Shown: one piece after another, positions 17,278 through 28,752 of the stretch | How the letters are laid out: each line of letters opens with the position of its first letter | Position numbering within the stretch: the first letter of the stretch is position 1 | Assembly (NCBI GenBank): GCA_012103535.1 | Contig: WLWQ01000001.1 | Span: forward strand, 558,001 to 622,000 | Length of the DNA stretch: 64,000 nucleotides | Origin: Pseudomonadales bacterium | GTDB taxonomy: Bacteria > Pseudomonadota > Gammaproteobacteria > Pseudomonadales > Pseudohongiellaceae | Direction: 5' to 3' | Translations under genes and position numbers: made by a program | Notes under the pieces: model-generated | What the model saw: the letters and a program-made list of their open reading frames with translations, nothing else | Told to the model about the DNA's origin: nothing | Databases searched by the model: none

Positions 17278-17602
17278 ATCAATTCCTAACTAGATAACAA
17301 TTCAGTAAATTCACATTTTTTTCGTAAAACATCTCATTCGCACCAAAAGCATGAGCAGCGCAAATCACACAAATAGTATTTTTGTATGCTCTCTCTAATA
17401 GACAACTAATAGGTGAGACATTAGTAGACTAAATGCCACCTAAGACACACGACAGATCTAGATTCGTTACAGAGTTCCAAGGAATCTATTAGCATTAGTC
17501 CCTACAACCCAATAAATACGGAAGCGCTTCTATATCGCAAAGCACGAAATCTCTTCTGTTTTGAAATTTAAGGCGCTAATAGAGAATAAAGTATTCGCCA
17601 AA
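17278..17602. other. A+T-rich intergenic region with no recognised feature
   Basis: This 325-nt gap lies between the Wzy-like gene and the amidotransferase gene, both on the minus strand. I found no coding frame of good character, no clear hairpin plus T-run and no ops element. It may hold an internal promoter for the downstream genes. Confidence 0.3.
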
Positions 17603-18964
17603 TTAGTGTTCGCGAATTCGCTTTAAACGAACAATCCCTCGACTTGAAATGAACAGCAACGTCATCACAATAGTCAGAAGCAATAAAAGGTAGAAGTCTA
17701 TGATGAAAGTACTTAAGCCAGTTGTCGAGAGTTCTATAAAATGCAATATCACCCATACTAAAAATGCAACGAGAATAGGAGTCATTGGTAGTCGCATAAT
17801 GAAGAGATTAAACCAGTACAATAGAAATCCAACAAAAAATGGTGGGATTATTACTCCTAAAAAACCAAAGTTGGCATACATTTCACCCCAAAAAAATGTT
17901 GGCATTGAACCTACAACACCGCGCGCAGCGTCTTGAGGAGTGACAATACTCATTACCTCAACTGTCAATCGAAACGGTGTATATGGTAACAGTCCCCCAG
18001 GATTAGGAAATGTCGTGCCATAGAGAAAACTAATGCTCTCTGGAAAGATCTCCAAGTAGTGATATAGACCTTGCATCTGACCGGTAAACATTCTTGAAAA
18101 TGTTCGCTGCATTCCATCAATCACGTCTTGAGCCCCAGTGAACAACCAAAAACTGATGCCCATTACTAAGAATAGTACGGGAACTCCCATAACGACATAT
18201 TTGACACGTATGTAGCCACTCTTTCTTAGAAAGACGTAAATCAAAAATAGCCCAATTAACTGCCCCATAAATGGTCCTTTTTCAATCGCGGCTAACATCG
18301 AAAATGAAGTGACAACAAATATCATTGCAAAAAGCAACAAATTTCCGAATCTGGGCTTCAAAAGATACATCGCAAAAGATGAATAAAGCGTCACAACCAT
18401 TAAGTCTCGCATGAACAGCTTGTACCAATGATAATTTCCAGAAAATGCATTTCCCATCTCTGATCTAAGTTGTTCAGACGTGAATTCCGAATTTACAAAC
18501 TCAAGGACGGAAAGAAGGGCTATATTTCCTAAGCCTATAATTTCTACATATCTAAATAAAACTAAGGAACTAACAATAAATAGCAGAAGTACTATTAACC
18601 TTTGAAGATCAAGGAAGTTTTCTGAGGTATGACTATGCGGACTGAATTTGTGCCAATCGCAAATTGGACCAAAACATCTTTTTGCAGTGATAAATCCAAC
18701 AATTAGTAATGTAATCGTGATCGATGAATAAAAAAATACCATCCACATTACTGACTTATCTTGAACAAAAGACGCCCTATAATCATCAAGCCCAAAAAAG
18801 AGTATGGGAAATCCAATGTATTGAAACACATATATTCCTATTAATAGAAATGAAGGAATAGTTACTCTAAGAAGGCTTATATCCGCAACCCTTAGCAATA
18901 GATGCCAGAATATGGGTAATAACACCCAGATCGCTGCAAATAGCACATCTTCTATCATTATCAA
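17603..18964 (-). CDS. Wzy-like O-antigen/capsule polymerase (polytopic membrane protein)
   Basis: The 453-residue protein is strongly hydrophobic, with about ten to twelve membrane segments, for example VLFAAIWVLLPIFWHLLL at the start and FYLLLLLTIVMTLLFIS at the end. A large loop near the middle to C-terminal third includes FLYGTTFPNPGGLLPYTPFR and MPTFFWGEMYANFGFLG, which resemble the periplasmic loop of oligosaccharide-repeat polymerases. It sits with a Wzx-like flippase and a Wzz-like protein in one locus, which supports Wzy. Sequence conservation in this class is low, so the call is based on topology and context. Confidence 0.7.
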   Translation of the reverse strand: MIMIEDVLFAAIWVLLPIFWHLLLRVADISLLRVTIPSFLLIGIYVFQYIGFPILFFGLDDYRASFVQDKSVMWMVFFYSSITITLLIVGFITAKRCFGPICDWHKFSPHSHTSENFLDLQRLIVLLLFIVSSLVLFRYVEIIGLGNIALLSVLEFVNSEFTSEQLRSEMGNAFSGNYHWYKLFMRDLMVVTLYSSFAMYLLKPRFGNLLLFAMIFVVTSFSMLAAIEKGPFMGQLIGLFLIYVFLRKSGYIRVKYVVMGVPVLFLVMGISFWLFTGAQDVIDGMQRTFSRMFTGQMQGLYHYLEIFPESISFLYGTTFPNPGGLLPYTPFRLTVEVMSIVTPQDAARGVVGSMPTFFWGEMYANFGFLGVIIPPFFVGFLLYWFNLFIMRLPMTPILVAFLVWVILHFIELSTTGLSTFIIDFYLLLLLTIVMTLLFISSRGIVRLKRIREH

Positions 18965-18991
18965 AAACTATATACTCTATTAAAAATTCTG

Positions 18992-20347
18992 TCAGTTAAG
19001 CATGGCTTCAAATATATTTCGCTGAATACACGTTTCAAGAGAGGAGTTGTGCCACAGCAAAGTAAATTTTCCGCCGACCTTCCGACAATTCAATGCCAAT
19101 TGCCTGCAATACTCAACAGCCTCTTGCCCTAATTCTAAATTCATATAATTGTGATCAAATATACTACTGTCCATAACAACCAATGGTCTCTGTTTTAAGG
19201 ACATGATTTCCCCATTAACAGCGTCAAACATGGTGTATTCGTGGCAAGTTCCGCAACGAAAGCCTGCATGATCCGCATAGCCAAGAGATGCGTCGTAGTT
19301 GAGTCCTGCGTCGTTCAAAATGCACATAGTCAAAGGCTGTTTCCAGCGTAAATAGTGCATGCGCCCGCCCCACTCTTCCTGCTCTATTTCTTCTGACATG
19401 CAAATTCTCTTAAGGAGTTTAAACTCTTGGTTTACAGTATCCTGTTTTTGATAAGCATTGTAGCTCGGGTGCAATCCAATTTTGTGACCGCGGCTGTGGA
19501 TATTCTTCAACAACTTTCGAATTTCTAGATTCTCTAGATCATAGTCTGCGTCTAATACATTCTCAGTTCGACCGCAAATAAAGTTAAAAGTACTGCTAAT
19601 ACTAAATCGTTCCAATTGGTCCATAATCCAATCAAAAGTGTTAAATGGATCTAATCTCAATTCTCCTGATCGAACTGCATTCCAAGTTATATAGCGCTTG
19701 AAACCGACTGAAATATTCCTTCTTTTGACGAAATCTCCAAAAACTTGCCTAACAATGTTTGCTCGAGAAACGTACAGATAGCGAAAAGGCCTATCGACAT
19801 CATGTGAGAGCTCAATCTCAAATCGATGATTCTTTATCTTAATTTCTGGCCATTGTTGCAATATTACTTGCCTCAAAATATCTAGCCACTCATCGACAAC
19901 GGGTCGCTCTAAATAATTGTGGAGATACGCGTTTGATAAGTTTGCTGCGAATCGGCCATGTCGGTCCAAGTCTGTTCGTTCAATTTCTTCTATTCGAGCA
20001 AACATCCAATACGTCAATCCAAGAATGTCATAATGGATAACATGTTCGTTGTTACGTTTTTCAATAAGCGGGAGCTCTAAACTATTTACACCAGGCGATG
20101 GTAATGGAGACCCTAGAATCGGCACCCAACCTTCAGCTTTTGCATCCCATAGCGTGCAGGGAGAATCGGATCGATTTTCAGAGAATCCCAGTACTAAAGA
20201 ATCAAAAACTATACACCCTTTTTCTCCATCAAGACTAAGGACCATTCCTTGATCTGAGAATTCTAGATTCCACAAATTGCCAAAACGCTCAGCACAAATA
20301 AGCTCAAGCCATTTCAAAAGCTCTAAGTTTTTTCTTTCGAATTGCAC
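18992..20347 (-). CDS. Polysaccharide deacetylase family protein with an extra N-terminal domain
   Basis: The 451-residue protein starts at GTG. The C-terminal half is a NodB-like fold: ELSHDVDRPFRYLY with the metal Asp/His positions, STFNFICG, GHKIGLHPSYNAY with the second metal-site histidine, and late FTLLWHNSS. The first 150 residues are a separate domain that I do not recognise (it may be the DUF7033 type that accompanies this subfamily). No signal peptide is visible, so it probably acts on a cytoplasmic glycan precursor. It could also be a non-deacetylase hydrolase of the same fold. It lies upstream of the Wzy-like gene by 27 nt. Confidence 0.75.
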   Translation of the reverse strand: MQFERKNLELLKWLELICAERFGNLWNLEFSDQGMVLSLDGEKGCIVFDSLVLGFSENRSDSPCTLWDAKAEGWVPILGSPLPSPGVNSLELPLIEKRNNEHVIHYDILGLTYWMFARIEEIERTDLDRHGRFAANLSNAYLHNYLERPVVDEWLDILRQVILQQWPEIKIKNHRFEIELSHDVDRPFRYLYVSRANIVRQVFGDFVKRRNISVGFKRYITWNAVRSGELRLDPFNTFDWIMDQLERFSISSTFNFICGRTENVLDADYDLENLEIRKLLKNIHSRGHKIGLHPSYNAYQKQDTVNQEFKLLKRICMSEEIEQEEWGGRMHYLRWKQPLTMCILNDAGLNYDASLGYADHAGFRCGTCHEYTMFDAVNGEIMSLKQRPLVVMDSSIFDHNYMNLELGQEAVEYCRQLALNCRKVGGKFTLLWHNSSLETCIQRNIFEAMLN

Positions 20348-20586
20348 TGAAATTCCCTAACTAGTACTGGAGCGCCATTGCTAATTGTTATCTGAAGCAT
20401 GTAGACTGTAAATGAATACATTCCTGGTTATCAGATAGAAGAATTGGAATGACAATTGGTTTGGAAAATAGAGTGCATCGACTAAATCGTACAATCGTCA
20501 ATACGTTTTCCGATTTCTAGTTGCTGTTTAAATGATATTTTTAGTAGATTCTAAAAAATTGAATGAGCTTAAACTTCAAAATATTT

Positions 20587-21306
20587 CTAACATGATTCCC
20601 TGAGTCGAAATCTCACTGCAGCAATAAATAAAGCAAGGATATTACGAATCAAAATCCTAAAATTCCTAGTTTTGATAGCCTTAATAATCTGTGATTGCTG
20701 AATATTGTATTTACGAGTTTTTCGTAATCTAATATTGCTAACTTTTAATGATACTAAAGCTCTTCTTAGATCCTTTTCAGTGTTCTCACATTCCACATCT
20801 ACAATTACGTTTCCAAACTCTGACAATAAATGCGCATCGCTTCCGGAATAAGTAGTAAGTTTATATTTGTTAGCTAGCTGACTCGCTTGCTCATCATAAT
20901 AGTCTGAACAACGTTGATTATAAGTCTCAATCAAATCCATATTACCTGCTATTTCCTCAATCCTTTCAGTTCGATGCCCTTGGTAAGGATGAGGGAATAG
21001 TAGAAGTCCTTCCTGTTCATTGACGTTATTTACAAATCCGTCGAGATCTCGCTCTTCAATTTCATTTGAAATGAACGCAGCAATTACGTCACCATATTCG
21101 GTACAATATTCAGCTGCTATAGGAGCGATAAGAGGTAGTCCTAGCTCCTTGATTCGCCTGCGAAGAGCCAAGCTGCCGTCTATAGTGTCATGATCGGTTA
21201 GAATAAGAAATCCAATTTCATTCTTAAGAGCAAAACTGATTATAGAATCTATTTTCACGTTAGAATCATACGAATAACAGGAGTGGAAATGAATAATGCC
21301 TCTCAT
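20587..21306 (-). CDS. PHP-domain metal-dependent hydrolase
   Basis: The 239-residue protein shows the PHP motifs in order: HFHS (His6, His8), TDHDT (Asp38-His39-Asp40), FPHPYQGHR near residues 104-112, and SGSDAH near 178. These ligate up to three metal ions in phosphoesterases. Its ATG overlaps the TGA of the ATP-grasp gene (ATGA), so it is translated with it. A basic, hydrophobic C-terminal tail (NFRILIRNILALFIAAVRF) could attach it to the membrane. Likely a phosphatase or phosphodiesterase acting on a nucleotide sugar or sugar phosphate; the substrate is unknown. Confidence 0.82.
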   Translation of the reverse strand: MRGIIHFHSCYSYDSNVKIDSIISFALKNEIGFLILTDHDTIDGSLALRRRIKELGLPLIAPIAAEYCTEYGDVIAAFISNEIEERDLDGFVNNVNEQEGLLLFPHPYQGHRTERIEEIAGNMDLIETYNQRCSDYYDEQASQLANKYKLTTYSGSDAHLLSEFGNVIVDVECENTEKDLRRALVSLKVSNIRLRKTRKYNIQQSQIIKAIKTRNFRILIRNILALFIAAVRFRLRESC

Positions 21307-22475
21307 CGCAATGACCTAAATGCATTTCGAATAGATACCGCCAGAGTAACAATGAGTTTCATAACAGCGGGCTTTGGATCCGTGACAAGCCAAAGATTGC
21401 TCTTGACTCTAGGGTCGACTATACAGCCTAGAACATCACAAAATCTTCGAAGGCTGACTGTTGCATGCCGTAGATCTCCATCGAGTGGCCAGTAATATTT
21501 TTTCCCAATAATGTATTTGCCAGCGGGTTTGACATATTCTCCTGCACCGAGCCGAATGAGATTAGCAGGAAAGTTTAAACCAGCAGCGTGACCTAGATCA
21601 TATGATCCCCAAAACTTCGCATTAATTTCCATCAAGACTAAGTCGCCATTTGGCTTTTCTTTGAATTCCACCATAGCAACTCCGTTCCAATCGAGCCTCT
21701 TTAGAATTTTGTGAGCGAGTATTGACAAGTTCTCATTACTAATAGTAATAGCAGCAGTACTGGATCCCCCACTGGGTGGGGCTTCTCTTAACCGCTTATG
21801 CTGGTATGAAGATATTTTTTCCCCTTTGTAATAAAGAGCAAATTCACCAACGCCATCTCCTTCAATATATTCTTGGATCATTGGCAATCCTGTAGTCTCA
21901 TCATACTCATGCAATTCACATAACTTTCTGTACTTTTTAAGTAAATCTTGCTTATTAAATGCATAATCAACGATATTTGCCCCCACTTCATACAACCATT
22001 TAATAACGCACGGATACGGAATTTCCCCCGCTAAAACTTCTATTTCTTCAATATCTTGAGGGTAATAAGTTTCTGGTATTGGTATTTCACAATCTATAGC
22101 CTTGTCGTAAGTAAGCTGTTTTGAACATGCAATTTTTAACTGTTTCCTTGTTGGAATTACGAGTTCTACTTTCGAAAACGAATCTCTATGATCTGAAAAA
22201 AACTGTGTTGAAATTATTCCGACAGGGATAATACTATCTATACTGTTTTTTTGAATATATCCTAGAATACACTTAACGGATAACCGATCTAAATATAAAA
22301 AACCACTCGTGAATTTACTGAATTTACATGTATCCCATTTGCTGGAAACAACGACATGCACCTTATTGCCTTCTTGGGCCAGTGACCGAACTATGCCTAG
22401 TGTGTTCTTTTGCGCTCCCTCCGTTACGAGAACAGATTTCTTTGCAGTATTTGGAGCATCAATATTCGGGCGCAT
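21303..22475 (-). CDS. ATP-grasp family ligase
   Basis: The 390-residue protein has the ATP-grasp layout: a Rossmann-like N-terminus (KSVLVTEGAQKNTLGIVRSL), a central CVIKWLYEVGAN segment that supplies the ATP-binding Lys, MIQEYIEGDGVGEFALY, and the metal-binding end NGVAMVEFKEKPNGDLVLMEINAKFWGSYD (read in two parts: EFKEKP and MEINAKFWGS). Enzymes of this kind join a carboxylate to an amine by an acyl phosphate. It overlaps the methyltransferase gene by one base upstream and the PHP gene by four bases downstream. Inferred role: adding an amino acid or similar group to a sugar acid of this glycan. Confidence 0.82.
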   Translation of the reverse strand: MRPNIDAPNTAKKSVLVTEGAQKNTLGIVRSLAQEGNKVHVVVSSKWDTCKFSKFTSGFLYLDRLSVKCILGYIQKNSIDSIIPVGIISTQFFSDHRDSFSKVELVIPTRKQLKIACSKQLTYDKAIDCEIPIPETYYPQDIEEIEVLAGEIPYPCVIKWLYEVGANIVDYAFNKQDLLKKYRKLCELHEYDETTGLPMIQEYIEGDGVGEFALYYKGEKISSYQHKRLREAPPSGGSSTAAITISNENLSILAHKILKRLDWNGVAMVEFKEKPNGDLVLMEINAKFWGSYDLGHAAGLNFPANLIRLGAGEYVKPAGKYIIGKKYYWPLDGDLRHATVSLRRFCDVLGCIVDPRVKSNLWLVTDPKPAVMKLIVTLAVSIRNAFRSLR

Positions 22476-23302
22476 TAACTTCGTATTAATACAAGAAAAT
22501 AGATTGCGCTGATGCGCGGGAATTTTTTACCTAGCCAAGTATCTAGTCTGTCAGCAATTGGAAACAATCCAAAATTGCACAAAAATTTCTGTAATCCTTC
22601 GTTATAGATAAGAACGCCTATACCTCTTCTTTCAATTATGCTAAATCGAGCACTAGTAACAATATTCTCAATATCTGTACATGAAAATTTCCAATGCCTC
22701 GCAAGTTCCTCGAAATCGTAATTTCCTGACGCCGGGGGTTTTCCTTTCAATTTTCGTACAATTTTGACTGCATAATATATCAAGCGGGAATATTGCCAAT
22801 AAAGGCTATTTATATTCGGCATTGAGAAGATCAAGCAACCCCCACGCACACATACGCGGCTAATTTCTTGTATGGCTTTGCGGTAATCGGGAACATGCTC
22901 CAATACCTCACTACAAACTATGAACTGTACAGACTCGTTAGCCAGTGGAATCATTTGCAAATCAACTTGTTGCGCATCGACAATTTGCGATAAGTTACCT
23001 GTCTCAGCCTTGATATTTTTTTTCAAGGACGAAAGCTCATCCGCCGAATATTCAAACGAGTACACCTTTCTAAATTTTTTTGCCAATAACAAAGAATTAG
23101 GACCTTTGCCTGATCCAGCATCTAAGGCAATATTGCAACTACCATCATACTTATCTATGTTTTCACTTATATATTTTATACGAGCACGGTGTTGGTATCG
23201 CCATAAACTTTCTAATCTTCTATAGTCATGAAACCGATCCATGAATGAGTTCCCATAAACATCACCAACAGGATCATCTTGACTTACACCTTTATTTTTC
23301 AA
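22475..23302 (-). CDS. Class I SAM-dependent methyltransferase
   Basis: The 275-residue protein has the SAM-binding motif I as ALDAGSGKGPNSLLLA, an acidic motif II region (VYSFEYSADEL), and CSEVLEHVPDYRKAIQEISR with GGCLIFSMPN for motifs IV-V (methyltransferase 11 type). It begins the tightly packed block methyltransferase/ATP-grasp/PHP (one-base and four-base overlaps). It may methylate a sugar hydroxyl or a carboxyl of the glycan; small-molecule specificity cannot be inferred. The start ATG at 23302 lies 102 nt downstream of the flippase gene. Confidence 0.84.
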   Translation of the reverse strand: MKNKGVSQDDPVGDVYGNSFMDRFHDYRRLESLWRYQHRARIKYISENIDKYDGSCNIALDAGSGKGPNSLLLAKKFRKVYSFEYSADELSSLKKNIKAETGNLSQIVDAQQVDLQMIPLANESVQFIVCSEVLEHVPDYRKAIQEISRVCVRGGCLIFSMPNINSLYWQYSRLIYYAVKIVRKLKGKPPASGNYDFEELARHWKFSCTDIENIVTSARFSIIERRGIGVLIYNEGLQKFLCNFGLFPIADRLDTWLGKKFPRISAIYFLVLIRS

Positions 23303-23404
23303 ATATCTGACTCAAATAATTGCTTTTAATATTGCAACAGAAAGATAAGGAGACCGAGCAACTCAATAATGATCTACAATGTAATCCATTCCTATTTATT
23401 CAAC

Positions 23405-24682
23405 TCAGTTCGTCATGTACTTTCTATGTTTTGAAGAACGTAGTATCAAAAATAAAAATACTCCATAGAGGATTACTTCATGAATCACATATAGCATAAG
23501 AAAAAAGTTGAAATCTAAATCGTATATAAAATAGAACAAAGAAGCCAAGGATACGAAATATAGAAGTTGCCAAAATGCGCCTCTCTTAACATTGTTCTCT
23601 AGGCTAAATACGGCACTTAGTGGACTTATAGCGAAACGAACCACGGCAACTATTGAAAGTAAGCCTGCAATTTCACCAGCTTCTACCCATTCATCACCAA
23701 ATACGATTGAAAAAATCATTGGTCCCCAAAAAATCATTAAGGCAACCAAAGGGGAACCGAACAATACCAGTAATAGAAATGTATTCAGCACATATTTTTG
23801 GAGGTCTTCAGGTTTTTCAATACTAATTGTTGTGATTTTTTTAAAAAACACCTGGAAAATAGCGCTTGAAAATAATGTTAATGGAGCACTGAGAATTCGA
23901 ATCGTTAAACTATAAATTCCAGTTACTGTTACACCAAATGCACTAGTAATAACGAAAACGGGCAATTGAGTAGCAATATTATTTATTAGAGAGGCTCCGC
24001 TAGAAAAGAGTGGGAAGTCTTTATACCTTTTAGCGTTCTTTAAGATACCATGAATCGATGAATTTCGAATAGAATTCAAAAACTCTGTTCTAGACAGCAT
24101 ATAGAGTGAAAATGCGCCCACACCCTGACCAGACACACTTCCAACCACCAACCCATTTGGCTGCGACACTCCAATTCCCAGAATTATCTGCATTGTTGCC
24201 GATGAGCCACTAATTGCCACACTGCTAGAGGCAATATTCTTATAGACCTCTTTCCTAGTATTCCAATAATTTAGTGTTTGATAAAATCCTGTCAATAATA
24301 GGCTTATTGGCAGCAGGTAAAGTAATTCCTGGATCTCTGAATTCCCAAGAGCCTTTACCAAAGAATATCCAAAAGTCTGAATAAGCAAATATGAAAGAAT
24401 GCTTAATACAACTGATATTGAAAGGCATAATACTACTACATTCGCTGCATCAGTTTCTTTTTTTGGCGACACTATTGCAAGTTCGTATCGCCCAGTTGAA
24501 ATTACTGCGAGTATCGCAACAATTGCCGAGTAGGTAGCAAAGGTTCCAAAATCTTCTGGCGAATAAATTCGGGTGAGTATTGGGCTTACCGAAATCAAAA
24601 TCGCTTGAGCAATACCTGTACCAGTTAGCAGAGTAAGGACACTCAAACTAGTCTGTGTTCGACTACTTTTATCGAAATTCAT
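23405..24682 (-). CDS. Wzx-like oligosaccharide flippase
   Basis: The 425-residue protein has about twelve hydrophobic segments beginning SVLTLLTGTGIAQAILISV, then PILTRIYSPEDFGTFATYSA, which is the conserved N-terminal motif of MATE/MOP-superfamily polysaccharide transporters. LINNIATQLPVFVITSAFG is typical of the seventh segment. It should move the lipid-linked repeat unit from the inner to the outer face of the cytoplasmic membrane for polymerisation by the Wzy-like protein. It is flanked by wbpE-like and methyltransferase genes. The family is clear; the glycan it carries is not. Confidence 0.87.
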   Translation of the reverse strand: MNFDKSSRTQTSLSVLTLLTGTGIAQAILISVSPILTRIYSPEDFGTFATYSAIVAILAVISTGRYELAIVSPKKETDAANVVVLCLSISVVLSILSYLLIQTFGYSLVKALGNSEIQELLYLLPISLLLTGFYQTLNYWNTRKEVYKNIASSSVAISGSSATMQIILGIGVSQPNGLVVGSVSGQGVGAFSLYMLSRTEFLNSIRNSSIHGILKNAKRYKDFPLFSSGASLINNIATQLPVFVITSAFGVTVTGIYSLTIRILSAPLTLFSSAIFQVFFKKITTISIEKPEDLQKYVLNTFLLLVLFGSPLVALMIFWGPMIFSIVFGDEWVEAGEIAGLLSIVAVVRFAISPLSAVFSLENNVKRGAFWQLLYFVSLASLFYFIYDLDFNFFLMLYVIHEVILYGVFLFLILRSSKHRKYMTN

Positions 24683-24796
24683 TAAGAAAGAAATAGTAAT
24701 TTAGTAGAGCTATACGAACAAAACACAGCAAATAAGAAGCACTTGAATATGCAAAACACTTTGTGTAATCGTCAAAAGCGAATCAAACTTCCAGTA

Positions 24797-25918
24797 CTAG
24801 TTATATTGCGTATCATTAATGGCCTCAGCTAATGATGATGTTACATTGACTATATCTTTTTGAGACAAGAAAGCATTCATAGGCAGACTTAAAACTACTT
24901 TACTTACGGATTCCGAAACCTCAAAACTGCCTTGCCTTTCGCACACTGATTGATAGCATTCTTGTTTATGAATTGGTAACGGATAATGAACTGCTGTTGG
25001 TATACCTTTACTCAACAATCTATCTCGAACAATGTTTCGATTTTCCACTTTAATAGTATATTGCGCAAATACACTTGTTCGATCTTGCAGAATGCACGGA
25101 GGTATGTCTTGACTTATGAGTTCTGACAATAATTCGGAATAACTGTTCGCCACTGATTCTCGTAGTTCTATTTCATTCTCATAGTGAGGCAGCTTTGCAA
25201 GAAGCACAGCAGCTTGGATTGTATCTAATCTACCAGCTATTCCAGTTAACTTATGTTGATATCGTTTGCTTTGCCCATGAACACGCATCATTCTAATTCT
25301 TTCAGCATACTCGCTGTTATTAGTAAGCACTGCACCACCATCTCCATAACAACCTAATGGTTTAGACGGAAAGAAGCTTGTTGTATATACATCGCAGTAT
25401 TGCACTTCACTTTTGCCTTTGTATGTTGCGCCAAAGCTTTGAGCGCCATCAACAATTACCTTTAAATCATGGGAGACGGCTACTTTTCGGATTTCATCCA
25501 AATCCGAGGGCTGACCATACAAACTAACAGGAATAATTGCTCTAGTGTTTTCAGTAATTGCCTCTTCCACTTTGGAAGAGTCTATGTTGTATGTGACCGG
25601 ATCAATATCTACGAAGATTGGAGTGGCTTGCAATAGCGTTATAGTTTCAGCTGTCGCAATAAAACTAAAAGGAGATGTAATAACTTCATCCCCAGGTTTA
25701 ATACCAATTGCCATCAATGCAAGAGTCAGTGCGTCAGTGCCACTAGAACACGAAATTGCATGATTTGAATTAGTAAACTCTGATAGCTCAGATTCTAATT
25801 CTGAGATCTCACTACCCATGATGTAGTTCGATTTATTCAATACTTGATGAATACGTTCATCGATATCAGTTTTATAAAGCTGATATTGGTGCTGGAGGTT
25901 TGCGAAATCTACTTTCAA
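24797..25918 (-). CDS. wbpE: WbpE-like UDP-3-keto sugar aminotransferase
   Basis: The 373-residue PLP enzyme of the DegT family has [20 protein letters not shown] at the start, [35 protein letters not shown], and the PLP lysine in [15 protein letters not shown] (Lys186). The FFPSKPLG version of the lysine motif is that of WbpE/WlbC. Known reaction: amination of the 3-keto group of UDP-2-acetamido-2-deoxy-ribo-hexuluronate with glutamate. The start overlaps the wbpD-like stop by four bases (ATGA), and wbpB lies just upstream, completing three consecutive pathway steps. Confidence 0.9.
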   Translation of the reverse strand: MKVDFANLQHQYQLYKTDIDERIHQVLNKSNYIMGSEISELESELSEFTNSNHAISCSSGTDALTLALMAIGIKPGDEVITSPFSFIATAETITLLQATPIFVDIDPVTYNIDSSKVEEAITENTRAIIPVSLYGQPSDLDEIRKVAVSHDLKVIVDGAQSFGATYKGKSEVQYCDVYTTSFFPSKPLGCYGDGGAVLTNNSEYAERIRMMRVHGQSKRYQHKLTGIAGRLDTIQAAVLLAKLPHYENEIELRESVANSYSELLSELISQDIPPCILQDRTSVFAQYTIKVENRNIVRDRLLSKGIPTAVHYPLPIHKQECYQSVCERQGSFEVSESVSKVVLSLPMNAFLSQKDIVNVTSSLAEAINDTQYN

Positions 25919-26511
25919 GTTTTAGATTGTTGATTGTCAATCGCTGTTAAACGATTTCCATCTAACCGATATTTCTGTTGGGTATTGGGGCATATTACTT
26001 CGTGCTGCCCATTTAACGGAAGGTCTAGTTTTTCTCCAAATTCACTTATCCAGCCAATCTGTTTTGCCGGGACTCCTACAACTAATGCATATGGTTTTAC
26101 ATCTTTGTTAGCTAATGCCCCTGCCCCTACAAATGCATATTCGCCAATAGTTACTCCGCAAATAATTGTGCAATTGGCCCCAAGCGTTGCTCCACGCTTA
26201 ATCAGAGTGTTGCGATACTCATCCTTACGCTCGATCTGTGCTCGCGGGTTGTATACATTCGTGAATACCATGCTTGGTCCGCAAAATACATCCTCTTCTA
26301 GCGTAACATTGTCGTAAATCGAAACGTTATTCTGAACCTTGCAGTTATCGGCGATCTTAGCTTTGTTTCCGACGAATACGTTTTGACCAATAGTGCAATT
26401 CATTCCTATTGTTGCTCCGCCACAAACATGAGCAAAATGCCAAATGCGACTTCCTTCACCTATAATGGCATCCTCATCAATTATCGCTGTTTTGTGAACG
26501 GTGTATTTCAC
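25915..26511 (-). CDS. wbpD: WbpD-like UDP-3-amino-sugar N-acetyltransferase
   Basis: The 198-residue protein is a left-handed beta-helix acyltransferase ([21 protein letters not shown] and later triplet repeats to [11 protein letters not shown]). SRIWHFAHV and the [14 protein letters not shown] segment match WbpD/WlbB, which acetylates the 3-amino group to give UDP-GlcNAc3NAcA. It starts at GTG (26511), directly after the wbpB stop, and overlaps wbpE by four bases. Together with wbpB and wbpE it forms the core of the 2,3-diacetamido-2,3-dideoxy-uronic acid pathway. Confidence 0.9.
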   Translation of the reverse strand: MKYTVHKTAIIDEDAIIGEGSRIWHFAHVCGGATIGMNCTIGQNVFVGNKAKIADNCKVQNNVSIYDNVTLEEDVFCGPSMVFTNVYNPRAQIERKDEYRNTLIKRGATLGANCTIICGVTIGEYAFVGAGALANKDVKPYALVVGVPAKQIGWISEFGEKLDLPLNGQHEVICPNTQQKYRLDGNRLTAIDNQQSKT

Positions 26512-28393
<1,882 letters not shown>

Positions 28394-28752
28394 TTCTGAA
28401 GCCTCTACAAAAGTTGCATACTTTCGCTGTGGGGAGATTCGTTAACAAAAATATAGGAAAATATTAATTTCATCTTCTGATTAGGTGATTTTTTACTTCT
28501 TCTCTAAAACTATTAATATGGACTTAGTCACTACTAAATTGCCCAAATTAATTCGTTGCATACTAATTTAATTACGGCATGGGAAATGTTTTTCAAGCTT
28601 TCTTGACTCTATTCATAAGTTCATCGAAAACTTTAGTAGACTGACAATTCCTACTTAATGTTTTTGTGAGGTACATGACAAGAGTTTCTCACTGCTGATT
28701 CCTAAACAAGACAAGCGTTAGTGTTTGATTCTCCAATATTGCAGAATTGCAG
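28394..28752. other. Intergenic region between the export gene and the Wzz-like gene
   Basis: This 359-nt gap lies inside the minus-strand locus. It is A+T-rich, with no coding frame of good character and no clear T-tailed hairpin. It could hold an internal promoter, for example near the TTGTCA at about 28680 on the minus strand, but I cannot support a specific one. Confidence 0.3.
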
